Shown here in pieces: positions 36,337 to 44,485 of a DNA stretch of 64,000 nt; the stretch's first letter is position 1; the number at the start of each line of letters is the position of its first letter. The position numbers and the translations under genes are program-made. The notes below the pieces were generated by a model. The model searched no databases. It saw only the letters and a list, made by a program, of their open reading frames with translations, and was not told the DNA's origin. The stretch is taken from assembly GCF_000092065.1 (NCBI RefSeq), contig NC_009355.1, positions 62,001 to 126,000 of the forward strand, read 5' to 3'. This stretch comes from Ostreococcus lucimarinus CCE9901 (Eukaryota; Chlorophyta; Mamiellophyceae; Mamiellales; Bathycoccaceae).

Positions 36337-38124
36337 ATGCATCTCAGGGCGCTCGCGATCGACGCGCTCGGACTCGTCGCGCCGCGATCGGTGGCGATTC
36401 AGGATTGGCGATTGCTGATTTCGTTGCAGGCGCTGCGGGGACTGGTGGCGTTTTACGTGCTGTACTCGCTGATCAACGGGAAGACGTACCTGCAGCAAGA
36501 GGTGCCGCACGGAACGATATCGAACATCGGGACGTCGACGGAGTATTTCGATGGACTCGTGGATAAGCACGCGTTTCACGCGCCGGGCGACGGCGCGACG
36601 ACGACGGTGACGGCGTCGAACGGGGTCTCGCGAACGTTTGATTTGATGCCGTGCAGCGATGCGACGGCGATCGACGCGGCGTACAAGTTTAATCGGTCGT
36701 TTGGGTTCGAGTTCGATCACTTGATGTGCGCGTTTCTCGACTCGGACGAACTCGTGAGGGAGTTCCCGAGCGGCGGGATTTTCGTCACGACGCACGTGTA
36801 CTACAAACTCGTCTACCGAAATTACCTCTCCGGCGGTTCGGCCGCGACGTGCGCGGCGGATACCTCGGGTCTCACGGTCGGGAGTAACCCGATCTTCACG
36901 AACGAAGGCGTACCTCTTACGGTCCCTTTGCGGAAAAAGCTCGGCGACGTCTGTTACTACTCCAAGGAGTTTTCGTACCTACCGGTCGCGCCCGAGGCCA
37001 TAGAAATCAGGATTGATCACACGTACGACACCGCTTCGGGCGTAAAAGCCGGCACGAATCCTCCGGTTTACGTTCGACGCGCTGGAAGCGACGTGGACAT
37101 CAAGACATTCGCCGCCGGCGAGTCTGTCCGTCTCACCGTGGAAGAGATTCTCGAAGCCGTCGGCGTCGATTTGGACAAGCGTTACGCCGAAATCGATTCC
37201 GTGAATGAGTTGTTCGGCCAAGGAGTCGATGCTGCGAACACTCCAAAAATCAGGACGGGCGGTATGCGCGTCATCGCCAAGATGCTCTACTACAACTACA
37301 ACCTCGACGGCAAAAGAAGCGCGACGGGCTCTCACGAACCGTACGCCGTGCTCGAGTTGACTCCTCGCCTGGCGTGGACAACTTTGGGCCAAGACGTCAC
37401 TCATCGCGTTCCCAGCGAAGGTGAGCTCGCAGAACCCGTGAGTTTCGGCAGCGGGAACTCGGGACGACCGAAAGATAATTACTATTCCGACTGGGAACGT
37501 TACGGTATTTACGTGGAAGTTTCCTCCGCCGGCATCATCGCCACCTTCAACTTGGTGTACTTTGTGAATGTGCTCGTTTCGGGTCTCGTGCTCTTCGGCG
37601 TGTCCCAGATCCTGTGCATCCTCATGGCGACAACGTGCTTTGGCGCGAGATCGAAGATGTATTCTCGCATGCTGTACGAGCGCACGCACTTTGAACGCAA
37701 CATCGCAGCCTACGGCGTTCAAGCAATCATCGCCGCTCAAATATTCAAGAACAGCGGCAAAACCGACGCGCTCACGGTCGATGATCTCACCGACCTACTC
37801 GAGTCGGCGTTCTCCCAATCGAAGGATGCGGAGAAGGGTGCAAACGTCGTCGTCGATGCGAAGCGTGCGTTTTCGCGCGACGAGTTGAAGCAAATGGCGT
37901 ACTACATCATTCGCTCCGGCAACTTTGAAGCGGTCGAGAAATACACAGAAAAACGCCTTCACCTCGGCGTCGACGAAGTCCACGACAAGACGATCAACAT
38001 GAACGAGTTCATCGATCTCGCCACCAGCGGCGCGATCGACGTCCCGCTCGTCAAGTCTATAATCCACTCCAACGGAGTTGGCCAAATCGAGGACTCGACG
38101 CCGTCGCCAGCCGCGGCGGCGTGA
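36337..38124 (+). CDS. P2X-type ATP-gated cation channel with long cytosolic tail
   Basis: 595 aa with P2X topology: a short N-terminus, TM1 (~26-46, ISLQALRGLVAFYVLYSLI), a large ectodomain, TM2 (~398-432, GIIATFNLVYFVNVLVSG and following) and a C-terminal tail. Matches to protist P2X receptors are clear around TM1 (IQDWRL ... KTYLQQEVPHGTIS), in the ectodomain (EIRIDHTYDT, TVEEILEAVGVDLDK), and before TM2 (RYGIYVEVSSAG). P2X channels exist in Ostreococcus and in Dictyostelium, where they act on intracellular contractile or acidic vacuoles. Unusual here is the ~160-residue tail, with helical segments and two stretches resembling degenerate EF-hands (TDALTVDDLTDLL; DEVHDKTINMNEF). Start: the ATG at 36337 is the first before the TM1-proximal motif. 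Confidence 0.88.
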   Translation: MHLRALAIDALGLVAPRSVAIQDWRLLISLQALRGLVAFYVLYSLINGKTYLQQEVPHGTISNIGTSTEYFDGLVDKHAFHAPGDGATTTVTASNGVSRTFDLMPCSDATAIDAAYKFNRSFGFEFDHLMCAFLDSDELVREFPSGGIFVTTHVYYKLVYRNYLSGGSAATCAADTSGLTVGSNPIFTNEGVPLTVPLRKKLGDVCYYSKEFSYLPVAPEAIEIRIDHTYDTASGVKAGTNPPVYVRRAGSDVDIKTFAAGESVRLTVEEILEAVGVDLDKRYAEIDSVNELFGQGVDAANTPKIRTGGMRVIAKMLYYNYNLDGKRSATGSHEPYAVLELTPRLAWTTLGQDVTHRVPSEGELAEPVSFGSGNSGRPKDNYYSDWERYGIYVEVSSAGIIATFNLVYFVNVLVSGLVLFGVSQILCILMATTCFGARSKMYSRMLYERTHFERNIAAYGVQAIIAAQIFKNSGKTDALTVDDLTDLLESAFSQSKDAEKGANVVVDAKRAFSRDELKQMAYYIIRSGNFEAVEKYTEKRLHLGVDEVHDKTINMNEFIDLATSGAIDVPLVKSIIHSNGVGQIEDSTPSPAAAA

Positions 38125-38183
38125 CCGCCCTCGGCGGCTTGAGAGACAAGGCATCGTCTCTCGTGTACATCATCAGCAGTCGC

Positions 38184-38238
38184 GCAAGACTCAAGCAAGA
38201 CTCAAGCAAGACTCAAGCACGACTCAAGCAAGACTCAA
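38184..38238. repeat. 11-bp minisatellite, five copies
   Basis: Five tandem copies of GCAAGACTCAA (one with GCACG in place of GCAAG) in the gap after the P2X stop. It is noncoding, perhaps in the 3' UTR. Confidence 0.9.
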
Positions 38239-38337
38239 GTATGCGACGCAACGCTCGCGCAGCGAACACTTGTTCAATAAGCATTTAATTTACTGTATAC
38301 GCAGCACACGTAACGACGGCGCCGCGCCACGCGCCAC

Positions 38338-39468
38338 ATGTTCGCGCGCGCGCGCGCGGCACCGCGCGGCGACGTCGTCGTCGTCGTCGATCGCGCGGTG
38401 CGAACGACGCGACGACCGGCGTCGATTCGCGCGGCGAGCGGCGACGCGAACGCGATGGCCCCGTCGACGATTTTAGTCAACGACGCGAATGGACTGAGAA
38501 TCCCGCGCGTCGGGCTGGGAACGTGGAAAGCGCGCCCGAACGAGGTGCGCGATGCGGTGCGCGATGCGCTCGGGGCGGGGTACGCGCACGTCGATTGCGC
38601 GGCGGCGTACGCGAACGAGAGCGAAGTCGGCGAGGCGCTGCGAGAGGCGTTCGAGCGCGGCGACGCGAAGAGAGAAGACGTCTTCGTGACGAGCAAACTG
38701 TGGAACGATCGACGACGGCCGAGGGACGTTCGAGAGGCGTTGATGACGACGCTGAACGATTTAGGGGTGGGATATTTGGATTTGTACCTGATTCATTGGC
38801 CGGTGGCGTGGAAACGAGGCACCGTGCTGCAGCCAGACGCGGAGGCGTCCATCGCGGAGTGCTGGAGCGAGCTCGAACGGTGCGTCGCAGACGGGTTGGT
38901 ACGACACATTGGAGTGAGTAATTTTAACGAAGCGCAGCTCGCCGCGTTGTGTGATGATCCCAGGACGAAGATCCAGCCGGCGTGTAACCAAATCGAGTCG
39001 CATCCACTGTGGAGCAACGACTCGTTGGTCAAGTATTCGCAGTCGAAAGGGTTGACTGTGACGGCGTATTCGCCCTTGGCGCAGGGAGGGGAGTTGTTTG
39101 AGAACGAAATTCTCGTTGGATTGGCGAAAAAGTACGGTGTGACCCCGGCGCAGGTGGTGCTGAGGTGGAACGTGCAGCGCGACGTCGTCGTCATTCCCAA
39201 GTCGACTTCGGCGAAGCGCATCGCGAGCAACGCTGATTTGTTCGGCTTCGAACTGAGCGACGAAGACATGGATGCGATGAAGGTATTAGACGTCATGAAG
39301 AGCTGCGCGACGGCGCCATGGAGCGAATTCGCACCCGTTGCGTCTAGAAATAGATTTCTTCGCCCGCTCGGTCGCGCGATCTCATGGTTGCCTTTCAAGT
39401 TTATCGCAATGGACGTGCAACGCATGGGTCGAAGCGGATTCATTTCGTTGAGGGCGCCTTGGAAGTAA
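38338..39468 (+). CDS. Aldo-keto reductase
   Basis: 376 aa. Residues 1-40 are Arg/Ala/Val-rich, a likely plastid or mitochondrial presequence, with an internal ATG (MAPSTILVN) where the core enzyme begins. The NADPH-dependent (beta/alpha)8 barrel is complete: PRVGLGTWKA, HVDCAAAYANESEVGEAL (catalytic Asp and Tyr), VTSKLWN (Lys), YLIHWPVAWK (His), IGVSNFNEAQL, QIESHPLW, YSPLAQGG and VVIPKSTSAKRIASN (cofactor phosphate binding). The C-terminus carries ~45 residues after the barrel that are not typical (FLRPLGRAISWLPFKFIAMDV), possibly membrane-associated. Substrate is unknown. Confidence 0.93.
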   Translation: MFARARAAPRGDVVVVVDRAVRTTRRPASIRAASGDANAMAPSTILVNDANGLRIPRVGLGTWKARPNEVRDAVRDALGAGYAHVDCAAAYANESEVGEALREAFERGDAKREDVFVTSKLWNDRRRPRDVREALMTTLNDLGVGYLDLYLIHWPVAWKRGTVLQPDAEASIAECWSELERCVADGLVRHIGVSNFNEAQLAALCDDPRTKIQPACNQIESHPLWSNDSLVKYSQSKGLTVTAYSPLAQGGELFENEILVGLAKKYGVTPAQVVLRWNVQRDVVVIPKSTSAKRIASNADLFGFELSDEDMDAMKVLDVMKSCATAPWSEFAPVASRNRFLRPLGRAISWLPFKFIAMDVQRMGRSGFISLRAPWK

Positions 39469-39579
39469 ACAAGGCCGTGTCTTTAGATGGCGATAGTCGT
39501 TGGCTAGATAAATTTTGTGATTGATACAAAAATGTTCTACTTCCTCCGCCGCCGCCGACGACGACGACGCTCGGTCACT

Positions 39580-40410
39580 TCAAGGCGTCTTGTGCACGAC
39601 GTTTCCAGTAAACGGACACACAAACCCTTGTCCCGGTCGGAGGCTCGTCGGCAACGACGCCGCGGGATTGTTCAACTGCGCGCGCTCCCACGCCTCCACC
39701 CATGATCTATCGTCACCGCCGGATCCTTCGCGACTCGGCGGTCGAGGCGGGAGAAACGCTCTAGGCGTCTGCGCCGCCTCCTCTTCCTCTTCCAGCGCAC
39801 ACCGCGGCGGTGGCGTCATTTCCGACGTCGACAGCGGCGATAACTCGTACGACAACGGCGACAGTCCGTCGCCATCGTCCGGTGAGTCCGGCGCGAGTAT
39901 CTCCCGCCTCGGCGATTTCATCCGCGTCTGCGACCCCGAAATCGTCGCCGCCGTCGACGCCCTCTCCGTCTCCAACGCTCGCACCCGCGCTCGCAGCGTC
40001 TCCATCTCCTCCTCCATCGTCCGCCGCGCCCGTTCGTGCCGCGCCGTCACTTCTCGCAGCAGCGTCTTATATCCCGCGCGCAGCGCCTCGACCGACTTCG
40101 CGTCGTCCAGCGCCGCGTCGACGCCTCGTCCTCGCTCGAACCGCGCCGCCGTCGTCGCCGTCGCGCCGACCGTCGGCACCGCCTTCGCGCGCCACGCGAC
40201 GACGCCTCGCGCGTCGCTCGCCTCGCGCGTCCCGTCGTCGTCGTCGTCGTCGCGCGAATTCGCGTCGTCGCGAAACGTCATCGCCGCGCCGCGCGCGCGC
40301 GTCGCCGCCGCCGCCGCCGCGCCGCCCTCGCGCGCGCCGCCGCGCGTCATCGCGCTCAGCGCCTCGGCGCGCGCGCGCCAGAACGCGCTCGTCGCGCCGT
40401 CGCGCGTCAT
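39580..40410 (-). CDS. Unknown coiled-coil protein
   Basis: 276 aa starting MTRDGATSAFWRARAEAL. It has an Ala/Arg-rich N-terminal third, a coiled-coil segment around 105-150 (LREVTARHERARRTMEEEMETLRARVRALETE), a Ser/Pro-rich middle (SPDDGDGLSPLSYELSPLSTSEM), and a conserved-looking end (RPGQGFVCPFTGNVVHKTP). No family was recognised. The divergent esterase gene starts 57 bp away. The strand is chosen because this frame avoids the arginine-only runs seen in the opposite frames and has a clean end. Confidence 0.6.
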   Translation of the reverse strand: MTRDGATSAFWRARAEALSAMTRGGAREGGAAAAAATRARGAAMTFRDDANSRDDDDDDGTREASDARGVVAWRAKAVPTVGATATTAARFERGRGVDAALDDAKSVEALRAGYKTLLREVTARHERARRTMEEEMETLRARVRALETERASTAATISGSQTRMKSPRREILAPDSPDDGDGLSPLSYELSPLSTSEMTPPPRCALEEEEEAAQTPRAFLPPRPPSREGSGGDDRSWVEAWERAQLNNPAASLPTSLRPGQGFVCPFTGNVVHKTP

Positions 40411-40467
40411 GCTCTCGCGACAGCTCGCGCGCGATTCGAACGCCCGTCGTCGCCCGCGCCGCACACG

Positions 40468-41373
40468 ATGACGCCCGCGCGACGGCGGCGCGTCGTCGTG
40501 TTCGGAGACTCGCTCACGCAGCGTTCGTTCGAGCCGCACGGGTTCGGCGCGGCGCTGGTGCGCGACGGCGACGCGAAGACGATGGATTCGAACGCGCGAT
40601 GTCGCGACGACGACGCGCGCGACGACTGACGCGCGCGACGACGACGGCAGGCGAATCGGTACGCGCGCACGTGCGATGTGTTCAATCGCGGGTACGGGGG
40701 GTACAACTCGCGATGGTGCGCGCGCGAGGACGTCCTGGACGGGGCGTTCGCGGCGGACGCGCGGCGCGAGGGGCGGACGTTTCTGGCGACGGTGATGCTG
40801 GGGACGAACGACGCGACGCGAATGCGCGACGCGACGGCGGAGCGAACGAACAGGGTGAGGGTGGAGTTGGAGGAGTACGCGAAAAACATGCGAACGATCA
40901 TCGCGCGGGCGGTGGAGACGTCGGAGATCGTGGTGGCGATGACGCCGCCGGCGGTGGACGAACGACGACGCGTCGAGGCGCAACGCGAAAGATGGGGGGA
41001 GGACTGGGTCGGAGGACCGTTCGAGGATCATCGACCGGACGTCGAGGCGTACGGGAAGGCGCTCGTGGACGTGGTGCGCGAATTTCAGGAACGTCGACAT
41101 CGCGTCTACGCGTTGGATTTGTACGCGGAGACGCGCGCGGCGATGGAGCGCGGCGCGGTTTTGTTTGAAGACGGCGTGCACTTCGGCGAGGACGGACAAC
41201 GATTCGTGACGGAGAAGTTATTTCAAGTTTTAGATAGTTTGGATGCGGATCCTTCGGTGCCAGACTTTCCGTACGGGCACGAGATTCGAAACCCAGAGCG
41301 TGCGGCGATGAGCGCGGAAGAAGTGTTTGACGATCACGAAGCGAGACGTCCGAAAGAAGCGCTGGAACCTTGA
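40468..41373 (+). CDS. SGNH/GDSL esterase of the isoamyl acetate-hydrolysing type (IAH1-like)
   Basis: Exons 40468-40557 (MTPARRRRVVVFGDSLTQRS ...) and 40651-41373, joined in phase 0; 270 aa. Catalytic blocks are present: block I VVFGDSLTQ (nucleophile Ser), block II GYGGYNSRW (Gly), block III MLGTNDA (Asn), block V EDGVHFGEDG (catalytic Asp and His). The family's GGFGAALA-like segment spans the splice junction as GFGAAL|ANRYAR. C-terminal residues after ~235 are an extension (PDFPYGHEIRNPERAAMSAEE). Substrates are unknown esters; the protein has no transit peptide and is probably cytosolic. Confidence 0.93.
40558..40650 (+). other. Intron of the esterase gene
   Basis: Donor GTGCGC, branch CGACTGAC near 40623-40630, acceptor GGCAG at 40650. 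93 bp, phase 0. Confidence 0.88.
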
Positions 41374-41474
41374 ATTGCAAGAGAATGTAATGTATATACT
41401 ATAGTACAGTGTACTGTGCGCGATGCGAGAAACAAAATCACAAAATCGCGTTTGTCGGTTTATGGTGTGCGACT

Positions 41475-44282
41475 TTACGACTCGTCGGCGCTGTCTTCGA
41501 CCGATCTCATGATCACGCCTTCTTCGACCGAGATGACGTCTTCAAACTTCGGTCGCGTGTTCTCCGGTGCTTTCGCTTGGACCTGCTGCTCAATCACGTC
41601 GGTTTTATCGTTCACCTCCGGGGCGTTCGTCTTGAGAACGCGAGCACGCACCTCCTTGGGCGCGCGTTCAACTTTTTTCACCTTCTTCGTCGCGAGAGTC
41701 GCGAGATTCGCGCGCTTGTCCGATCGCTTCATCATCTTGAGCGTATCCGCCATGAGCGCGACGTGCAAGCCATCCGTAGCGGCCATTTTCATGAGTCGTC
41801 CCTTTCCAGGATCGTGCGCCAAGTGATTCGCCGCGACCTGTCGGGACGTCGGCGTGCGGTAATAACGGCCATCCGAGCCCATTTCCCACGCGAGCACTTG
41901 GTCCGTCAAGCACGCGTCGAGGACTTCTTGTAACTCGGTTTGGATCTTCGGATCGTACACACGCGTGATGACCTCGACGCGTCGAAGTAGATTACGACGC
42001 ATCAAATCCGCGGACCCCATGTAGAACTCGGGTGATCCGTTGTTTTCAAATCGGAACACGCGGTGATGCTCGAGAAAACGCCCGACAATGGAGACGACTC
42101 GAATGTTTTCTGAGACGCCGGGGATGCCCGGTCTAACGCGGCAGATGCCTCGAATGATGAGATGAATCTTCACACCTGCCTGCGAAGCGCGATACAGCGC
42201 GGCGCATATTACCGCGTCGTCAAGGCCATTCATTTTAGCGATGATGGACGCCGGCTTTCCTTTGAGAGCGTTCTCTGCTTCGCGTTCAATCATCTCCACG
42301 AATTCATTTTGCATGCGCAACGGGGCGACGATGAGCTTGTTGAACCGTTCTTGGTAGTGATGGCCCATGAGAAACTTGAACAAGTTACTCACATCATCGC
42401 CAAGCTGGTCGTCACGCGACAACAAACCGAAATCCGTGTAGATACCCGCCGTCGATGGGTTGTAGTTGCCGGTACCGATGTGCACGTACTTGACCAACTT
42501 TTTACCTTCGCGACGCACGACAAGCGACGCCTTCGAGTGCGTCTTGACCCCCTTGACACCGTACGCAACGTTGCATCCGGCGGTTTCTAAGCGCTGCGCA
42601 AAACCCACGTTTCTTGCTTCGTCGAAACGCGCCTTGAGCTCGACGAGCACGGCTACTTGCTTACCGTTTTCAGCCGCCTTGATCAAGGCTCTGACGATGG
42701 GCGAATTGTCGCTCGTGCGATAAAGCGTAGACTTGATTGAAAGCACATCCGGATCTCGCGCGGCTTCTTCGATGAACGCCTGCGTTGATGTAGCGAAAGA
42801 GACGTACGGGTGATGCACGAGGATGTCTCCCTCAGAAATCGCGCTGAAAATGGTGCCTTCGCTTCCGCGAATTTGTTCCAAACGTGGATGCGTTCGCGGC
42901 GACCACGGTGGGTAAAGCATCTCGATATCCATGCCAAAATTTACCGGTAATGAATCGATTGTACCGAAACCGAGTGGCGCGCGATGAGGTACGGTAATGA
43001 CGTCCGTGAGCGTGATGCCGTCGAGAGAGTCGATCAATTTATCTCGAATGTACTCGGGCATCGTGTCCTGGACTTCGAGGCGAACAAAAGACGCAAACCG
43101 ACGCTCTCGCACCTCGTCTGCCATCATCTCGAGCAAATCTTCGGCTTCGTCTTCATTACGCTCTATGTCGGCATTGCGCGTGACGCGAAACACGTGCGTA
43201 TCACGAATATTGCATCCTCTGAAGAGTTTCTCCATGTTCGCTTCGATAAGCTGCTCGAGCGGCAAAAATCGCTGTTCGCTGGAATCTTTGCTATCGCCGA
43301 CTCGAATCCAACGCTCGAGCGCGGCGGGAACGCTCACGATGGCAAACTTTTCCTGCTTGAACGCATCTTCGAGTTCGACCGCGATGGAAAGCGAGAGGGA
43401 ACCGAGAAACGGAAACGGGTGGCACGGATCTATGGCGCGAGGATCGAGCACCGGTTCGATTTGAGCCTCGAAATAGTCTCCGAGTTTCGTTCTCAAGTCC
43501 TTACTCAGATCATCGTATTGCTCCAAGTAGATATTGTGCGCCTTCAAAGCTGGAACGATGTGATCCTCCAACAAAGCCGCTTGTGCGTCCACTTGTCGCT
43601 CCACCTCCGCCGCGACGTTTTGCAACGTCTCCTGCGGCGTCCACACCTCCCGTCCGCGCTGCTTTACCAAGTTCTCCAAACCCGCCGCCGCCTGTCGCTT
43701 GATCGCGCCGACGCGCTTCGCGAAGAACTCATCCAGATTTCTCGCGCTGATCGCCACGAATCGCAACCTTTCAAATATCGGCACCTCTTCGTTCGCCGCC
43801 ATCGCGAGCACTCGCCAGTTAAACGCCAACCACGACATCTCCGCGTTAAACACCGGATCGCTCTTCACCAGCGTCTCCACGTCGTACTCGCTCAGCGCAT
43901 CCTTATCTTCCTCCATTCCTTCCTGCGCGAACGGCGGCGTCACCGTGCGCATGGCGGCGATCGATTCGTTGAACACGTCTCGCAGCTCTCGCGCGTCGAC
44001 GACGCTCTTCTCGTGCAATTCTTCACCATTCGCGGCGATCGCTCGCGTCTCCCCTCGCACCGCGCGCTTGCTCCCTCGACGCACCGCCGCGACGCGCCCA
44101 CCGCTCGCGCGCGCGTCGCCCGCCGCGCTCGCGCGCGCGTCGCGTCGCACGAAGACGATCTCGCGCGCGACCTCGTCGCGTCGACAGTTCGTCGAAACGA
44201 CGCCTCGTCGCGCGCGCGCGCCCGGCGTCGCGCGCGCGCGCGGCGCGCCCGGCGTCGCGCGCGCGACGACGCTCGCGCGCAT
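41475..44282 (-). CDS. Polyphosphate kinase 1 (PPK1, bacterial type), likely plastid-targeted
   Basis: 935 aa. PPK1 makes long-chain polyphosphate from ATP through a phosphohistidine. Residues ~1-90 are Arg/Ala-rich, like a plastid transit peptide. The core follows PPK1: the N domain (EMSWLAFNWRVLAMAANE, FVAISARNLDEFFAKRVG), head domain, and C domains with STLYRTSDNSPIVRALIKAAENGKQVAVLVELKARFDE. The autophosphorylated His is H582 in KTHSKAS, followed by YVHIGTGNYNPSTAGIYTDF; the second conserved His is in FLEHHRVFRF (~739). YMGSADLMRRNL and RVEVITRVYD are also conserved. About 115 residues beyond ~820 are a lysine-rich extension absent from bacterial enzymes. It converges on the esterase gene (101 bp). 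Confidence 0.95.
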   Translation of the reverse strand: MRASVVARATPGAPRARATPGARARRGVVSTNCRRDEVAREIVFVRRDARASAAGDARASGGRVAAVRRGSKRAVRGETRAIAANGEELHEKSVVDARELRDVFNESIAAMRTVTPPFAQEGMEEDKDALSEYDVETLVKSDPVFNAEMSWLAFNWRVLAMAANEEVPIFERLRFVAISARNLDEFFAKRVGAIKRQAAAGLENLVKQRGREVWTPQETLQNVAAEVERQVDAQAALLEDHIVPALKAHNIYLEQYDDLSKDLRTKLGDYFEAQIEPVLDPRAIDPCHPFPFLGSLSLSIAVELEDAFKQEKFAIVSVPAALERWIRVGDSKDSSEQRFLPLEQLIEANMEKLFRGCNIRDTHVFRVTRNADIERNEDEAEDLLEMMADEVRERRFASFVRLEVQDTMPEYIRDKLIDSLDGITLTDVITVPHRAPLGFGTIDSLPVNFGMDIEMLYPPWSPRTHPRLEQIRGSEGTIFSAISEGDILVHHPYVSFATSTQAFIEEAARDPDVLSIKSTLYRTSDNSPIVRALIKAAENGKQVAVLVELKARFDEARNVGFAQRLETAGCNVAYGVKGVKTHSKASLVVRREGKKLVKYVHIGTGNYNPSTAGIYTDFGLLSRDDQLGDDVSNLFKFLMGHHYQERFNKLIVAPLRMQNEFVEMIEREAENALKGKPASIIAKMNGLDDAVICAALYRASQAGVKIHLIIRGICRVRPGIPGVSENIRVVSIVGRFLEHHRVFRFENNGSPEFYMGSADLMRRNLLRRVEVITRVYDPKIQTELQEVLDACLTDQVLAWEMGSDGRYYRTPTSRQVAANHLAHDPGKGRLMKMAATDGLHVALMADTLKMMKRSDKRANLATLATKKVKKVERAPKEVRARVLKTNAPEVNDKTDVIEQQVQAKAPENTRPKFEDVISVEEGVIMRSVEDSADES

Positions 44283-44485
44283 CGCTCGCGTCGCCGCGGC
44301 GTCGCGGCGCGCGTCACCGCGGCGTCGAAGAATGCCATCGCGTCGAATCCGCGTCGGCGCGTCCGCGACGCCGCAGTGACGCGCGCGGGGCGGCTTCGCG
44401 CGCGCGCGCGCGCGCGCCGGTCGAGCGTCGCGCGACGCGCGTCGCGCTCGACGCCGACGCGGATTCGACGCGCGCGGCGCGCGAG

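Noticed and set aside
39810-41168. A 452-codon open frame on the plus strand opposite the unknown coiled-coil gene and across the esterase gene.
   Set aside because: Its translation is almost only Arg, Ala, Ser and Pro, it crosses the esterase splice sites, and it disagrees with the clear esterase frame. GC-rich shadow.
41475-44282. PPK1 as bacterial contamination in the assembly.
   Set aside because: It lies between eukaryotic genes with spliceosomal introns, has a targeting presequence, and shares base composition with its neighbours.
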